From Echiichthys vipera (lineage: Eukaryota > Chordata > Actinopteri > Perciformes > Trachinidae), in assembly GCA_963691815.1 (NCBI GenBank), contig OY829659.1, positions 5,072,673-5,136,672 of the forward strand: a DNA stretch of 64,000 bases. Reading direction: 5' to 3'. Position 1 is the stretch's first letter. Every line of letters begins with the position of its first letter. Made by a program: the position numbers and the translations under genes. Of the stretch, positions 1 through 11,727 are shown piece after piece. Below the pieces are notes generated by a model. It made no database searches, was not told the DNA's origin, and was given only the letters and a program-made list of their open reading frames with translations.

Positions 1-117
1 GAAAACACGCAGGACTGGACCCGAGTGCAAACACCAACTCGGCAACAGGAGCAACAAAAAACCAGGAACAGGTCCACAGAGAAGTGAGAAGAGAAACATC
101 GACACAAGGATGAAGCC

Positions 118-745
118 AGCCCTGCTGCACGCTACCGCTCCTGCTACACGCTACCGCTCCTGCTACGCGCTACCGCTCCTGCTACGCGCTACCGCTCCTG
201 CTGCGCGCTACCGCTCCTGCAGCACGCTACCGCTCCTGCAGCACGCTACCGCTCCTGCAGCACGCTACCGCTCCTGCTGCACGCTACCGCTCCTGCTGCA
301 CGCTACCGCTCCTGCTGCACGCTACCTCTCCTGCTTCAGGCTACCGCTCCTGCTGCACACTACCTCTCCTGCTACACGCTACCGCTCCTGCTGCACACTA
401 CCTCTCCTGCTACACGCTACCGCTCCTGCTGCACGCTACCGCTCTTGCTGCGAGTTACCTCTCCTGCTACAGGCTACCGCTCCTGCTACAGGCTACCGCT
501 CCTGTCGATGCTACCGCTGCACGCTACCGCTCCTGCTGCACGCTACCTCTCCTGCTGCACGCTACCTCTCCTGCTGCACGCTACCTCTCCTGCTGCACGC
601 TACCTCTCCTGCTGCACGCTACCGCTCCTGCTGCACGCTACCGCTCCTGCTACACGCTACCGCTCCTGCTGCACGCTACCGCTCCTGCTACACGCTACCG
701 CTCCTGCTGCAGGCTACCGCTCCTGCTACAGGCTACCACTCCTGA
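118..745. repeat. 19-bp tandem minisatellite
   Basis: About 33 copies of a 19-bp unit built on CTACCGCTCCTG plus GCTGCACG or GCTACACG. Because 19 is not a multiple of three, all frames read the same 19-residue pattern; the 211- and 133-codon frames here are artefacts. Confidence 0.95.
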
Positions 746-777
746 GACATCTGGAGTCTCTGCAAGAACGATCCGGC

Positions 778-1316
778 CCTTCTCCTGGTTCCTGCTCCGT
801 GTGTGAACAGAGACGTGCGTTCTCCTGGTTCCTGCTCCGTGTGTGAACACAGACGTGCGTTCTCCTGGTTCCTGCTCCGTGTGTGAACACAGAGACGTGC
901 GTTCTCCTGGTTCCTGCTCCGTGTGTGAACACAGACGTGCGTTCTCCTGGTTCCTGCTCCGTGTGTGAACACAGAGACGTGCGTTCTCCTGGTTCCTGCT
1001 CCGTGTGTGAACACAGACGTGCGTTCTCCTGGTTCCTGCGCCGTGTGTGAACACAGACGTGCGTTCTCCTGGTTCCTGCTCCGTGTGTGAACACAGACGT
1101 GCGTTCTCCTGGTTCCTGCTCCGTGTGTGAACACAGACGTGCGTTCTCCTGGTTCCTGCTCCGTGTGTGAACACAGACGTGCGTTCTCCTGGTTCCTGCT
1201 CCGTGTGTGTGTGTGTGTGAACACAGACGTGCGTTCTCCTGGTTCCTGCTCCGTGTGTGAACACAGACGTGTGTTCTCCTGGTTCCTGCTCCGTGTGTGA
1301 ACACAGACGTGCTTTC
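778..1316. repeat. 40-bp tandem minisatellite
   Basis: About 13 copies of a 40-bp unit (GTTCTCCTGGTTCCTGCTCC followed by GTGTGTGAACACAGACGTGC), some 42 bp by an AG insertion, one with a longer GT tract. It abuts the 19-bp array with only about 30 bp between. Apparent minus-strand proteins are frame artefacts. Confidence 0.95.
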
Positions 1317-1454
1317 TTGCTCCTTTACGTTGAACGGACGTTGATCCAAACTTCCTCTAGAGGGCGTCGCTCACATTCAAAAGTTGCTCCAGTAAAGTTT
1401 GACCCCAACAAAGATGGAGGCGATGGAGGAGAGAAGCGTCCTGAGTCAAAATGT

Positions 1455-1730
1455 CTCATCTATTTTTAGTCATTTTGCATCTTTTTGTGGTGGTTTTGCA
1501 TCTATTTTTAGTCATTTTGCATCTTTTTGTGGTGTTTTGCATCTATTTTTAGTCACTTTGCATCTTTTTGTGCTGATTTTGCATCTATTTTTAGTCATTT
1601 TGCCCGACACTGCCCCCACGATTTCAGGTGGTACTGCAGCGTTTGCTCCGTATCTGTTCGCATCCGTGAGCTTTCAGGATACGCACAGAAACACGGAGGA
1701 GACGGACGCAGAGGACGCACAGAAGGCTGC
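1455..1730 (+). repeat. AT-rich 35-40 bp repeat followed by a dispersed repeat unit
   Basis: Positions 1455-1600 hold several degenerate copies of TAGTCATTTTGCATCTTTTT; a cousin occurs at 27015-27105. Positions 1603-1725 (ACTGCCCCCACGATTTCAGG to GACGCACAGAA) recur almost exactly at 6578-6700. The dispersed part looks like a transposon fragment; its family is not recognised. Confidence 0.75.
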
Positions 1731-1847
1731 ATCTCTAACGTTCAGTTTGCGAAGTGCAACTGAACGCTGATGAAAAACCCAATAACTATTTGAATGTCCA
1801 CAGTCCATGTGGAGGTTTCCAGTTGTGCAAGTTGTGCAGCTCTAAGA

Positions 1848-1872
1848 GTGTGTGTGTGTGTGTGTGTGTGTG
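1848..1872. repeat. (TG)n microsatellite
   Basis: Perfect dinucleotide run. Apart from this tract, 1730-2310 holds a short (TAA)n stretch and no recognisable gene. Confidence 0.95.
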
Positions 1873-2312
1873 ATGAAATATTCAGCAGCTGCTGGTCAGA
1901 GCGCAGCAGCAGCTTCCTGGAAAACAAGACGCCATCATCGTCTTGATGCTGGTTTCTCCAAACACTTTCGTATTAAACTAAAATCAGCGCCTGCATCTAA
2001 AATTATATATAATAATAAATATAATAATAGTAATAATAAAGGTGTTTAATGAAGCAGAGAAAGACACTTTTGTCCCACACACACATGAATCCTCTCGTCC
2101 AGCTGCATTAACGGTTCTTTGAGGGGATTTACAGCGTCAGCACATTTGGTCCTCACATCCTCAAACACTATAATAATAATAATGAACATATTTACTCAGA
2201 GTCACAAACTCCACCTCTGCAGCAACCATTCATCCTTCCTCCTGCTCCGGTGATTAACGCTCACAGGGAATGAGTCTTTTAAAGGTCGAGCCCAGGGGTC
2301 TGCAACCTTTAA

Positions 2313-2463
2313 GGCCGCCCTCCCACTGTGCCTCCGTCCCGTGCCCCGTACTTTAGGGTCCTTGTCCCCCCCTCCAGACCCGTTTGTACTCACACTACCT
2401 GGGCCTCGGAGAATGCTTCTTGCTGCCTATACGTCATCACGCCGTAACACGGCACACGCATTC
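2313..2463 (-). mobile_element. Harbinger-like 597-bp family, copy A (5' fragment)
   Basis: Matches the first ~150 bp of the full copies at 38214 and 41307 (GCCCTCCCACTGTGC through GCCGTAACACG), then stops abruptly. TAA precedes it. The rest of 2464-2810 is unremarkable. Confidence 0.8.
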
Positions 2464-2813
2464 AGGAAATATTCGCCTCGTTTCCATGGTGATATCTGAA
2501 GGTTATTTTAAATAATGAAAAGTTTAAACATGGGAAATATTTGGGTCATTCTTAGAAACTTTCCCCTGTTTGGATTCTTCTGGGCTGTTTTACTGACTCA
2601 GCACAAATCAGTTCAACGTTGACTCCTGTTATCTCCTCAAATGACTCGACAAATATTAATGAATGAATAAAAAAAGAGCTGAGTCACAGTTTGGTTCAGA
2701 TTCACACACAATAGATTCAAAACGGAGACGAACAAACGCAGGAAACAGGAGCGGAGGTTAAAACCACGGCTCACCCTCCTCCACACCGCCATCAATACCA
2801 ATCAGGCTAAGAG

Positions 2814-2814
<1 letters not shown>

Positions 2815-2850
<36 letters not shown>

Positions 2851-3243
2851 TGTGCGTGTCCCTGTGTGTGTGTGTGTGTCTGTGCGTGTCCCTGTGTGTG
2901 TGTGTGTTTGTCTGTGCGTGTCCCTGTGTGTGTGTGTGCGTGTCCCTGTGTGTGTCTGTGTGTGTGTGTGCGTGTGTGTCCCTGTGTGTGTGAGAGTGTG
3001 TGTGTGCGTGTGTGTCCCTGTGTGTGTTTGTGTGTGTGTGCGTGTGTGTCCCTGTGTGTGTGTGTGTGTGTGTGTGAGTGTGTGTGTGTCTGTGTGCGTG
3101 TGTGTGCGTGTGTGCCTGTGTGTGTGTGTGTGTTTGTGTGTGCGCATGCGTGCGTGCGCATGCGTGCGTGAGTGCGTGTGTCTGTGTGTGTTTGTGTGTG
3201 TCTGGTTGTGTGTGTGTGTGTGTGTGTGTGGGTGTGTGTGTCA
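2815..3243. repeat. compound (GT)n microsatellite
   Basis: 430 bp of GT repeats interrupted by regular CCCTGTG and GCGTGTC blocks, giving a secondary period of about 20-40 bp. All long Cys/Val and His/Thr frames here are artefacts. Confidence 0.97.
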
Positions 3244-3569
3244 GGTTGGTAAATGGGTTAGAGGTATAAAGATTCCCTCCGTCGTCCTTGAGGTTCGGGG
3301 TTTTTCCGTCGACTCAGTTTGTTTCAGATCAATAAATAAATCACATTAACGCCGGTTTCATCCTGAGCAGCTGTGCTCACTGGGCTCGAACCGGGTCACG
3401 TTTGGAGCGGTGCCTCGGCGGTTTAATGTCAAACTGAAGAAACTGTGAGGATGTTTTGTTTTCCCGCCCTCAGACAAAAAAGCTAAAAGTGTAAACTCCT
3501 CCTCCATGGTATTTCTGTGCACTTTAATCATCAGTAACCATGGAGACAGTTTTTATTAAGGTAGAAATC

Positions 3570-3660
3570 CAGGAGAGATGCTAACAGCCGGACGTGGCTA
3601 ACAGTTGTTAGCTCGGGGCAGCACGGCGAAGGCATTCAAAGGTCTTTTTTAACCACTAAT
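3570..3660 (-). repeat. dispersed repeat, shared with 24283-24425 and 19840-19935
   Basis: AGAGATGCTAACAGCCGGAC through AGGTCTTTTTTAACCACTAA is the reverse complement of 24345-24420. Its family is not recognised. Confidence 0.75.
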
Positions 3661-3699
3661 CCTGTTCAAAATAACCCTAACCCTCTGAGCAATGAACTT

Positions 3700-4130
3700 G
3701 ATCCAATCGTCCTCGCCTACGGGAGTCTCCATCTTGTCAGACTTTGACTCCGCCTCATTTCCTCTGACTAAGGTCATGTATGTGAGGCTGGGGGGAGGGG
3801 CGTACGTCCATCTGGCTGACGTTTACCTCCGAGGAGAAGTGAGGGCCAGAGGCTAGCTGTCACTCAAGAGGCCACGCCCCTAATTATTCATAAACTTTAA
3901 CCTCCAATAAAATAAAAACTAGCCCCTCCCCCTCAGTGTTGTCATGGAGACCTGAGCTAATCACACAGACTAGAATGTTCTTTTGTCCTTAAACAGGTTT
4001 AATGATGCTGTGTAAACGGCCTGTTTAACATGAAACCTGCCCCTAGTGGACACTCAGAGAACTGACGCTGACGGAGCTTCCTGATTGGATCAGACAGGAA
4101 GCTGTGGGCGGGGCTTGGTTTTGTTTTGTT
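3700..4130 (-). repeat. ~450-bp dispersed repeat, inverted partner at 53925-54350
   Basis: From TCCTCGCCTACGGGAGTCTC to GGAGCTTCCTGATTGGATCA this is the reverse complement of 53935-54345, with small gaps. No ORF. It is probably a non-autonomous transposon; the family is unknown to me. Confidence 0.8.
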
Positions 4131-4659
4131 CCGATCAACAATAACACTAACAAATCCCCCAAAGAAGAAGAAGGAGGGTCGAGCAGCAGGTTTGAACCTC
4201 TCCAGGACTCACCTGGCTGCCCGGCAGCGGTTTGGTGCGGCCGACAGGTCGCCCGGCTCTGCCCGTGACCTCTGACCCCTGCTGCTGATGCTGTGGTCCG
4301 GTGTTAGCGCTTAGCCTTGCGGCGCTAGCTGAAGTGACTCCGTGGTGGCGATGCCAGCCCAGCAGGCAGCGCCACTGAGCCAGCTCCCTGAGGAGAGGCA
4401 GGCAGGAGGCCGGACACAGCATCGAACACACGCACACTGCTGACACACACAAACACAACACACACAAACACACACACCTTCATTACTTCCAGACTTTTAG
4501 GCCACAAACGTCCAACACACAGATTTCACTTGCAGACAGCTCAGTGTTCGTCTGATCCAGAGGTCGGTCAAATCAGAATGTGACTTTACACTCACCTGAG
4601 TCACTTTTCCACCTCACACGCCGCTAACAAGACTTCCTAGCATCTATGTGTGACATCTA

Positions 4660-6412
4660 TGTGGGACGTACGCGATAGAGACGGGACGTATGAAACTACT
4701 ACAGGACGTACGCGATGATGGGGACAGGACGTACGCGATGGAGACGGGACGTTCGCGCCGAAGACGGGACGTACGCGATGGAGACAGGACGTACGCGATG
4801 GAGACAGGACGTACGCGATGGAGACAGGACGTAGGCGATGGAGACGGGACGTACTCGATGGAGACGGGACGTACGCGATGGAGACAGGACGTAGGCGATG
4901 GAGACGGGACGTAGGCCACAAAGATGGGACATATGCGACGGAGACGGGACGTACGCGATGATGCGGACAGGACGTAAGCGATGATGGAGACGGGACGTAC
5001 ACGATGATGGAGACGGGACGTAGCCGATGATGGGGACAGGACGTAGGCGATGATGGGGACAGGACGTAGGTGATGATGGGGACAGGACGTAGGCTATGAT
5101 GGGGACAGGACGTAGGCGATGAAGACGGGACGTAAGCGATGATGGGGACAGGACGTAAGCGATGATGGGGACAGGACGTAGTTGATGAAGACGGGACGTA
5201 CGCAATGGAGACAGGATGTGAGCGATGATGGAGACGGGACGTAGGTGATGATGGGGACAGGACGTAGGTGATGATGGGGACAGGACGTAGGTGATGATGG
5301 GGACAGGACGTAGGTGATGATGGGGACAGGACGTAGGTGATGATGGGGACATGACGTAGGCGATGATGGGGACAGGACGTTGGCGATGATGGGGACATGA
5401 CGTTGGCGATGATGGGGACATGACGTAGGCGATGATGGGGACGGGACGTAGGCGATGATGGGGACAGGACGTAGGCGATGATGGGGACGGGACGTGAGCG
5501 ATGATGGGGACGGGACGTAGGTGATGATGGGGACAGGATGTGAGCGATGATGGGGACAGGACATGAGCGACGATGGGGCAGGACGTAGGCGATGATGGGG
5601 CAGGACGTAGGCGATGTTGGGGAAAGGACGTACGCGATGAAGACAGGACGTACGTGAGGATGGCGACAGGACGTAGACGATGAAGACAGGACTTGGCGAC
5701 GATGGAGACAGGACGTTGGCGGTGATGGGGACATGACTTTGGTGATGATGGGGACATGACGTAGGCGATGATGGGGACATGACGTAGGCGATGATGGGGA
5801 CGGGACGTAGGTGATGATGGGGACAGGACGTGAGCGATGATGGGGACGGGACGTAGGTGATGAAGACAGGAAGTAGGCGATGATGGGGCAGGACGTAGGC
5901 GATGTTGGGGAAAGGACGTACGCGATGAAGACAGGACTTGGCGACGATGGAGACAGGACGTAGGCAATGATGGGGATAGGACGTTGGCGATGATGGGGAC
6001 ATGACGTTGGCGATGATGGGGACATGACGTAGGCAATGATGGGGACGGGACGTAGGTGATGATGGGGACGGGACGTGAGCGATGATGGGGACGGGACGTA
6101 GGTGATGAAGACAGGACGTAGGCGATGATGGAGACGGGACGTACGCGATGATGGAGACGGGACGTACGCGATGATGGGGCAGGACGTAGGCGATGATGGG
6201 GCAGGACATAGGCGATGATGGAGACGGGACGTACGCGATGATGAAGACGGGACGTACGCGATGATGGAGACGGGACGTACGCGATGATGGAGACGGGACG
6301 TACGCGATGATGGGGCAGGACGTAGGCGATGATGGGGCAGGACGTAGGCGATGATGGGGCAGGACGTACGCGATGAAGACAGGACGTACGTGATGATGGC
6401 GACAGCGTTGTA
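4660..6412. repeat. 20/23-bp CpG-rich minisatellite
   Basis: About 80 units of GGACGTACGCGATG plus GAGAC or ATGGGGAC, switching between 20- and 23-bp forms. The 20-bp form dominates at the left end and 23 bp elsewhere. Since neither length is divisible by three and the unit lacks stops on the minus strand, frames of 611, 578 and 371 codons overlap in three phases. They are Ser/Pro/His-rich and have no domain, so I do not call a gene. Confidence 0.95.
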
Positions 6413-6574
6413 GACGGCGGTGGTCTGTGAGACACTAAAGACGTCCCAGAGTGTGGACGCAGAATTCCACACGTTGGTTTGACAGATGAGACAAAGTGAC
6501 GACCGACGTCTCTTTCAGTGTTTCAGGACGTCCGTCGGGGCTTCGATGACTCGCTCGCTCCTGAGGTTCACGGT

Positions 6575-6705
6575 GCTCGACACTGCCCCCACGATTTCAG
6601 GTGGTACTGCAGCATTTGCTCCGTATCTGTACGCATCCGTCAGCTTTCAGGGTACGGACAGAAACACGGCGGAGACGGACGCAGAGGACGCACAGAACGT
6701 CTTTA
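6575..6705 (+). repeat. second copy of the dispersed repeat at 1603-1725
   Basis: GACACTGCCCCCACGATTTC to GACGCACAGAA matches the first copy with few differences. The two copies bracket 5 kb of arrays in the same orientation. The following 6710-7080 contains no gene; a tRNA B-box-like GGTTCGAACCC at about 6969 has no convincing partner. Confidence 0.8.
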
Positions 6706-7085
6706 ACGCAGAGCAGGAATGAGCCTTTAGTCCGTCCGGTGGAGAACTGTTTTTACGTGTTACTACGAAAAACTGCGACTTTCTTTGGTTGTGAAACCTG
6801 GCGGGACGTTTCCTAAAGACAGCGGCGCAGAACTTCAGACAGGGAAGCGTAACGTTGTGTTGTGTTCTCTAAACCATTTTAAATAAACGTTATTTATAAA
6901 AATGTGACAATAATTCAGTTCAGTCGGTAAAAGTGTTTTAACTCAACACGTTAAATTAAAAAGAGTCCAGGTTCGAACCCCGACGCTCGCCTTTAACGGA
7001 CGAACCAACCCTCAGACTAACGGGTCGCCTGCCGACGCACAAGTGATCTGAACATGACATCATCTGTCAAGATACCGAAATATTC

Positions 7086-7168
7086 AACACACACACAACA
7101 CACACACACACACACACTCACACACACACACACACTCACACACACACACACACACTCACACACACACA

Positions 7169-7231
<63 letters not shown>

Positions 7232-7320
7232 ACACACACACTCACTCACACACACACACTCACACACACACACACACTCACACACACACACACACACTCA
7301 CACACACACACTCACACACA

Positions 7321-7361
<41 letters not shown>

Positions 7362-7382
7362 ACACACACACACACACACATA
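7086..7382. repeat. (CA)n microsatellite with CT interruptions
   Basis: About 300 bp of CA repeats regularly interrupted by ACTC, giving higher-order periods of about 12-22 bp. Overlapping His/Thr-rich frames are artefacts. Confidence 0.97.
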
Positions 7383-7722
7383 CTGTACCAGCAGTAACGC
7401 AGCTGAAGCTCGCTCGCCCTCTCTCTCTCCTGCTGCAGCAGCAGAAGAAGAAAAACAACTCTTTTCTTCTTCTGTGGTGAGAACACGAAGCGCTGACACA
7501 CACACACACACACAAACTCAGCTGTGTGGCGTTTGTCCGTCCGTCCGCCGACACACAAACAGACACACACACAAACACCTCTCTCTCTGCTGTCACTAAA
7601 TGTCTCTCGTCCTCTCTGACTGAGCGGCAGAAAAACATCCAGCCTCCAAACGACCGCGCAGCGCCGTCCCCGAGACGCTGCAGCACACACACACACGCTT
7701 TAACACACACACACTCTGCATG

Positions 7723-7725
<3 letters not shown>

Positions 7726-7787
<62 letters not shown>
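7726..7787. repeat. (CA)n microsatellite
   Basis: A near-perfect run. The 340 bp between this and the preceding CA tract contain no recognisable gene. Confidence 0.97.
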
Positions 7788-7911
7788 GGGGGCGGGGAGA
7801 AAGAGAGCAGAGGGAGAGAATGAAAGGGGAGTATCGCTCCGCCGAGAGTGATCCTCCTCCACCACCTCCCAGCATCTGTCCTCTCTCCTCTGCAGTGTTT
7901 ACATCACATGT

Positions 7912-7915
<4 letters not shown>

Positions 7916-7997
<82 letters not shown>
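7916..7997. repeat. (TG)n microsatellite, opposite phase to the neighbouring (CA)n
   Basis: About 41 TG units, able to pair intramolecularly with the CA tracts at 7086-7787 on the same strand. Confidence 0.97.
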
Positions 7998-7999
<2 letters not shown>

Positions 8000-8246
8000 A
8001 TTGGTCGCAGGAAAAACAAACAAACAAACAAACATTTGGTGAAAAAATTAAAGTGAAATTCTATGTGACTGAAGGCTGGAGGGCTTTTAATTTGAAGGGC
8101 CAGATAGAGGAAGTCGTGACACTCGTGTCTTTTAACAGCAGGTCCTTCAACATCGTGGTTCAACAGTTAATTATTAATCATGTCGGGAAAGATGTCTAAA
8201 TATGGGATCACTTTGAAATGTGTTCACGTCTTTGAATTTTTACATT

Positions 8247-10470
8247 TTATGTCTTTGATGTAATTTATGTATTTTATGTCTTTGATGTATTTGATGGTAT
8301 TTGATGGTATTTTATGTCTTTGATGTATTTTATGTCTTTGATGGTATTTTATGTCTTTGATGTATTTTATGTATTTTATGTCTTTGATAGTATTTTATGT
8401 ATTTTATGTCTTTGATGTATTTTATGTATTTGATGGTATTTGATGTATTTTATGTCTTTGATGTATTTGATGTCTTTGATGTATTTTATGTCTTTGATGG
8501 TATTTTATGTCTTTGATGTCTTTGATGTCTTTGATAGTATTTTATGTCTTTGATGGTATTTTATGTCTTTGATGTATTTTATGTCTTTGATGTAATTTAT
8601 GTCTTTGATGTAATTTATGTCTTTGATGTATTTTATGTCTTTGATAGTATTTTATGTCTTTGATGGTATTTTATGTCTTTGATGTATTTTATGTCTTTGA
8701 TAGTATTTTATGTCTTTGATAGTATTTTATGTCTTTGATGTATTTTATGTCTTTGATGTATTTTATGTCTTTGATGGTATTTTATGTCTTTGATGTATTT
8801 TATGTCTTTGATGGTATTTTATGTCTTTGATGGTATTTTATGTCTTTGATGTATTTTATGTATTTTATGTCTTTGATGTATTTGATGTCTTTGATGGTAT
8901 TTTATGTCTTTGATGTCTTTGATGTATTTTATGTCTTTGATAGTATTTTATGTCTTTGATGGTATTTTATGTCTTTGATGTATTTGATGTCTTTGATAGT
9001 ATTTTATGTCTTTGATGTATTTTATGTCTTTGATGTATTTTATGTCTTTGATGTCTTTGATAGTATTTTATGTCTTTGATGTAATTTATGTCTTTGATGT
9101 ATTTGATGGTATTTTATGTCTTTGATGTATTTTATGTCTTTGATGTCTTTGATAGTATTTTATGTCTTTGATGTATTTGATGGTATTTGATGGTATTTTA
9201 TGTCTTTGATGGTATTTTATGTCTTTGATGTAATTTATGTCTTTGATGGTATTTTATGTCTTTGATGGTATTTTATGTCTTTGATGTAATTTATGTCTTT
9301 GATGTAATTTATGTCTTTGATGTAATTTATGTCTTTGATGGTATTTTATGTCTTTGATGTAATTTATGTCTTTGATGGTATTTTATGTCTTTGATGTAAT
9401 TTATGTCTTTGATGTAATTTATGTATTTGATGGTATTTTATGTCTTTGATGTATTTTATGTCTTTGATGTCTTTGATAGTATTTTATGTCTTTGATGTAA
9501 TTTATGTCTTTGATGTATTTGATGGTATTTGATGGTATTTTATGTCTTTGATGGTATTTTATGTCTTTGATGTAATTTATGTCTTTGATGTAATTTATGT
9601 CTTTGATGTATTTTATGTCTTTGATGGTATTTTATGTCTTTGATGTAATTTATGTCTTTGATGTAATTTATGTCTTTGATGTAATTTATGTCTTTGATGG
9701 TATTTTATGTCTTTGATGTAATTTATGTCTTTGATGTAATTTATGTCTTTGATGTAATTTATGTCTTTGATGTAATTTATGTCTTTGATGTAATTTATGT
9801 ATTTGATGGTATTTTATGTCTTTGATGTATTTGATGTCTTTGATGGTATTTTATGTCTTTCATGTCTTTGATGGTATTTTATGTCTTTGATAGTATTTGA
9901 TGTCTTTGATGGTATTTTATGTCTTTCATGTCTTTGATGGTATTTTATGTCTTTGATAGTATTTGATGTCTTTGATAGTATTTGATGTCTTTGATGTATT
10001 TTATGTCTTTGATGTCTTTGATAGTATTTTATGTCTTTGATGTAATTTATGTCTTTGATGTATTTGATGGTATTTGATGGTATTTTATGTCTTTGATGGT
10101 ATTTTATGTCTTTGATGTAATTTATGTCTTTGATGTAATTTATGTCTTTGATGGTATTTTATGTCTTTGATGTAATTTATGTCTTTGATGTATTTTATGT
10201 CTTTGATGTAATTTATGTCTTTGATGTAATTTATGTATTTGATGGTATTTTATGTCTTTGATGTAATTTATGTCTTTGATGGTATTTGATGTATTTTATG
10301 TCTTTGATGGTATTTGATGTATTTTATGTCTTTGATGGTATTTGATGTATTTTATGTCTTTGATGGTATTTGATGTATTTTATGTCTTTGATGGTATTTG
10401 ATGTATTTGATGTACTTTATGTCTTTGATGGTATTTGATGTCTTTGATGGTATTTAATGTCTTTGATGTA
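8247..10470. repeat. 2.2-kb AT-rich 9/18-bp satellite
   Basis: Alternating 9-10-mers TTTTATGTC, TTTGATGTA, TTTGATGTC, TTTGATGGTA and TTTGATAGTA, usually paired into 18-19-bp units, with longer blocks repeated at several hundred bp. Some ATG-bearing units, but stops prevent long frames. No gene. Confidence 0.97.
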
Positions 10471-10639
10471 AAGCATCTTTTTAACTCGACATAAACACAC
10501 ATTTTAAAACAAATATAACTTTTATGTGCTTTTTATGGTGATTAAGATTACAACTCGTTGTTAAAAACTAGATATCGTCAACAAACATTCATCGGATCGA
10601 CTTCACACTTTGCAGGTGTTGCTGAGGACGAAGTGCAGC

Positions 10640-11000
10640 GTCGATTGCGAGCTCTTGGGATCTACAGGACAGGTTAGCACTGCGAGAGGGTTCCTGGTTA
10701 GAATCCCGGCTGGGGCCCTCCTGTGTGGAGTTTGCATGTTGTCCCCGTGTCTGCGTGGGTTTTCTCCGGGTTCTCCGGTTTCCTCCCACAGTCCAAAGAC
10801 GTGCGTGTGTTCGGTTCATTGATGACTCTAAATCACCCGTAGGTGTGAATGGTTGTCTGTCTCTGTTCGTCTCTATGTGTCCTGTGATAGACTGGCGGTC
10901 TGTCCAGGGTGGACCCCGCCTCACGCCCGATGTCAGCTGGGATCGGCTCCAGCCCCCCCACGACCCCGACAGGGACAAGAGGCTGAAGATGAATGAATGA
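10640..11000 (+). mobile_element. tRNA-derived fish SINE, copy 1
   Basis: A tRNA-like head (GGTTAGAATCCCGGCTGGG resembles a B box) is followed by the well-known fish SINE body (GTGTGGAGTTTGCATGTTGT, CGTGGGTTTTCTCCGGGTTC, GACTCTAAATCACCCGTAGG, TGTCCAGGGTGGACCCCGCC) and a (GAAT)n tail. The body resembles the L2-related tail of V-SINE-like elements; the exact family is not assigned. Confidence 0.85.
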
Positions 11001-11224
11001 ATGAAGATATGAACTCACTGTGTAGTGTGTTTTAAGGGGACCTTTATAGACTGTTATACCGCGGAACGGCACGTTGGGTACAGCTCGCTCTCCGTCGCTC
11101 ACTGCGGTACGTTTAGATGTTCTCTTACATTTAGACGGTGAACACAGATGTCCGTCTTCCACAGAGCTGGGTCTGTCTGACGTTCCTGTCTGTTACAGTG
11201 AAGGTTTTCAACGCCATCGTACTC

Positions 11225-11345
11225 TACGGGGGAATTGTTGGGTCTCTGTAAATCATAAATAAGTCCCAGAGTGTTGTCTTTACCTGCTCTGTAAAGTGTC
11301 CTGACATAACTGCTGTTATGATTTGACACTATAAATAAAATTGAA
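11225..11345 (-). repeat. dispersed (TTGAATT)n-tailed element fragment
   Basis: TCCCAGAGTGTTGTCTTTAC, AAGTGTCCTGACATAACTGC and ATAAATAAAATTGAATTAAA match the common fish element whose tail is repeated TTGAAT. Related pieces occur at 14527-14600, 18112-18240 and 48427-48540. Confidence 0.6.
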
Positions 11346-11727
11346 TTAAATTCAGCTACACCCTGATGGAGAGTGTAGTGTTTAGTGAGCACTCAGGAGG
11401 ATCACATCCATCACATTAATGACACACACACACACACACACACACGGCCGAGTGTTGGGCTGAAGTCAATCTCATTATTGGAGCTTTCAATGAACGTGTC
11501 GATCCGTTCCTCCATTAATGGATCCGTTGTTTGGGCTCAAAATGGTGAAAAATGTGGTTCAGTGTTTCGAAGTAGAGCAGCACTGAGGCTCCGTCTGAAC
11601 TGGGATTTAAATATTTAAACACACGTTTTTTGTGTTGCTTTAACATTAACTTATTATTTTACATCAGCAACAATTGCCAGCTTGGTTCGCCGAGGAACTT
11701 CTCCTTTCATTTTCAATTTCCAAGGGG

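Noticed and set aside
110..1349. Ala/Leu/Cys-rich and His/Thr-rich proteins
   Set aside because: Frame artefacts of the 19- and 40-bp arrays.
3669..3685. Interstitial telomere repeat (TAACCCTAACCCT)
   Set aside because: Only two units, within a dispersed element and not a tract. No evidence of a subtelomere.
4637..6472. 611-codon minus-strand Ser/Pro/His-rich protein
   Set aside because: Three phases of the same minisatellite are open at once, the signature of a non-coding repeat with unit lengths of 20 and 23.
6960..7000. tRNA gene suggested by GGTTCGAACCC
   Set aside because: A B-box-like sequence only. No pairing acceptor stem or convincing A box could be found; at most a SINE relic.
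2758..8199. Many Cys/Val and His/Thr frames
   Set aside because: Translations of CA/GT microsatellites on both strands.
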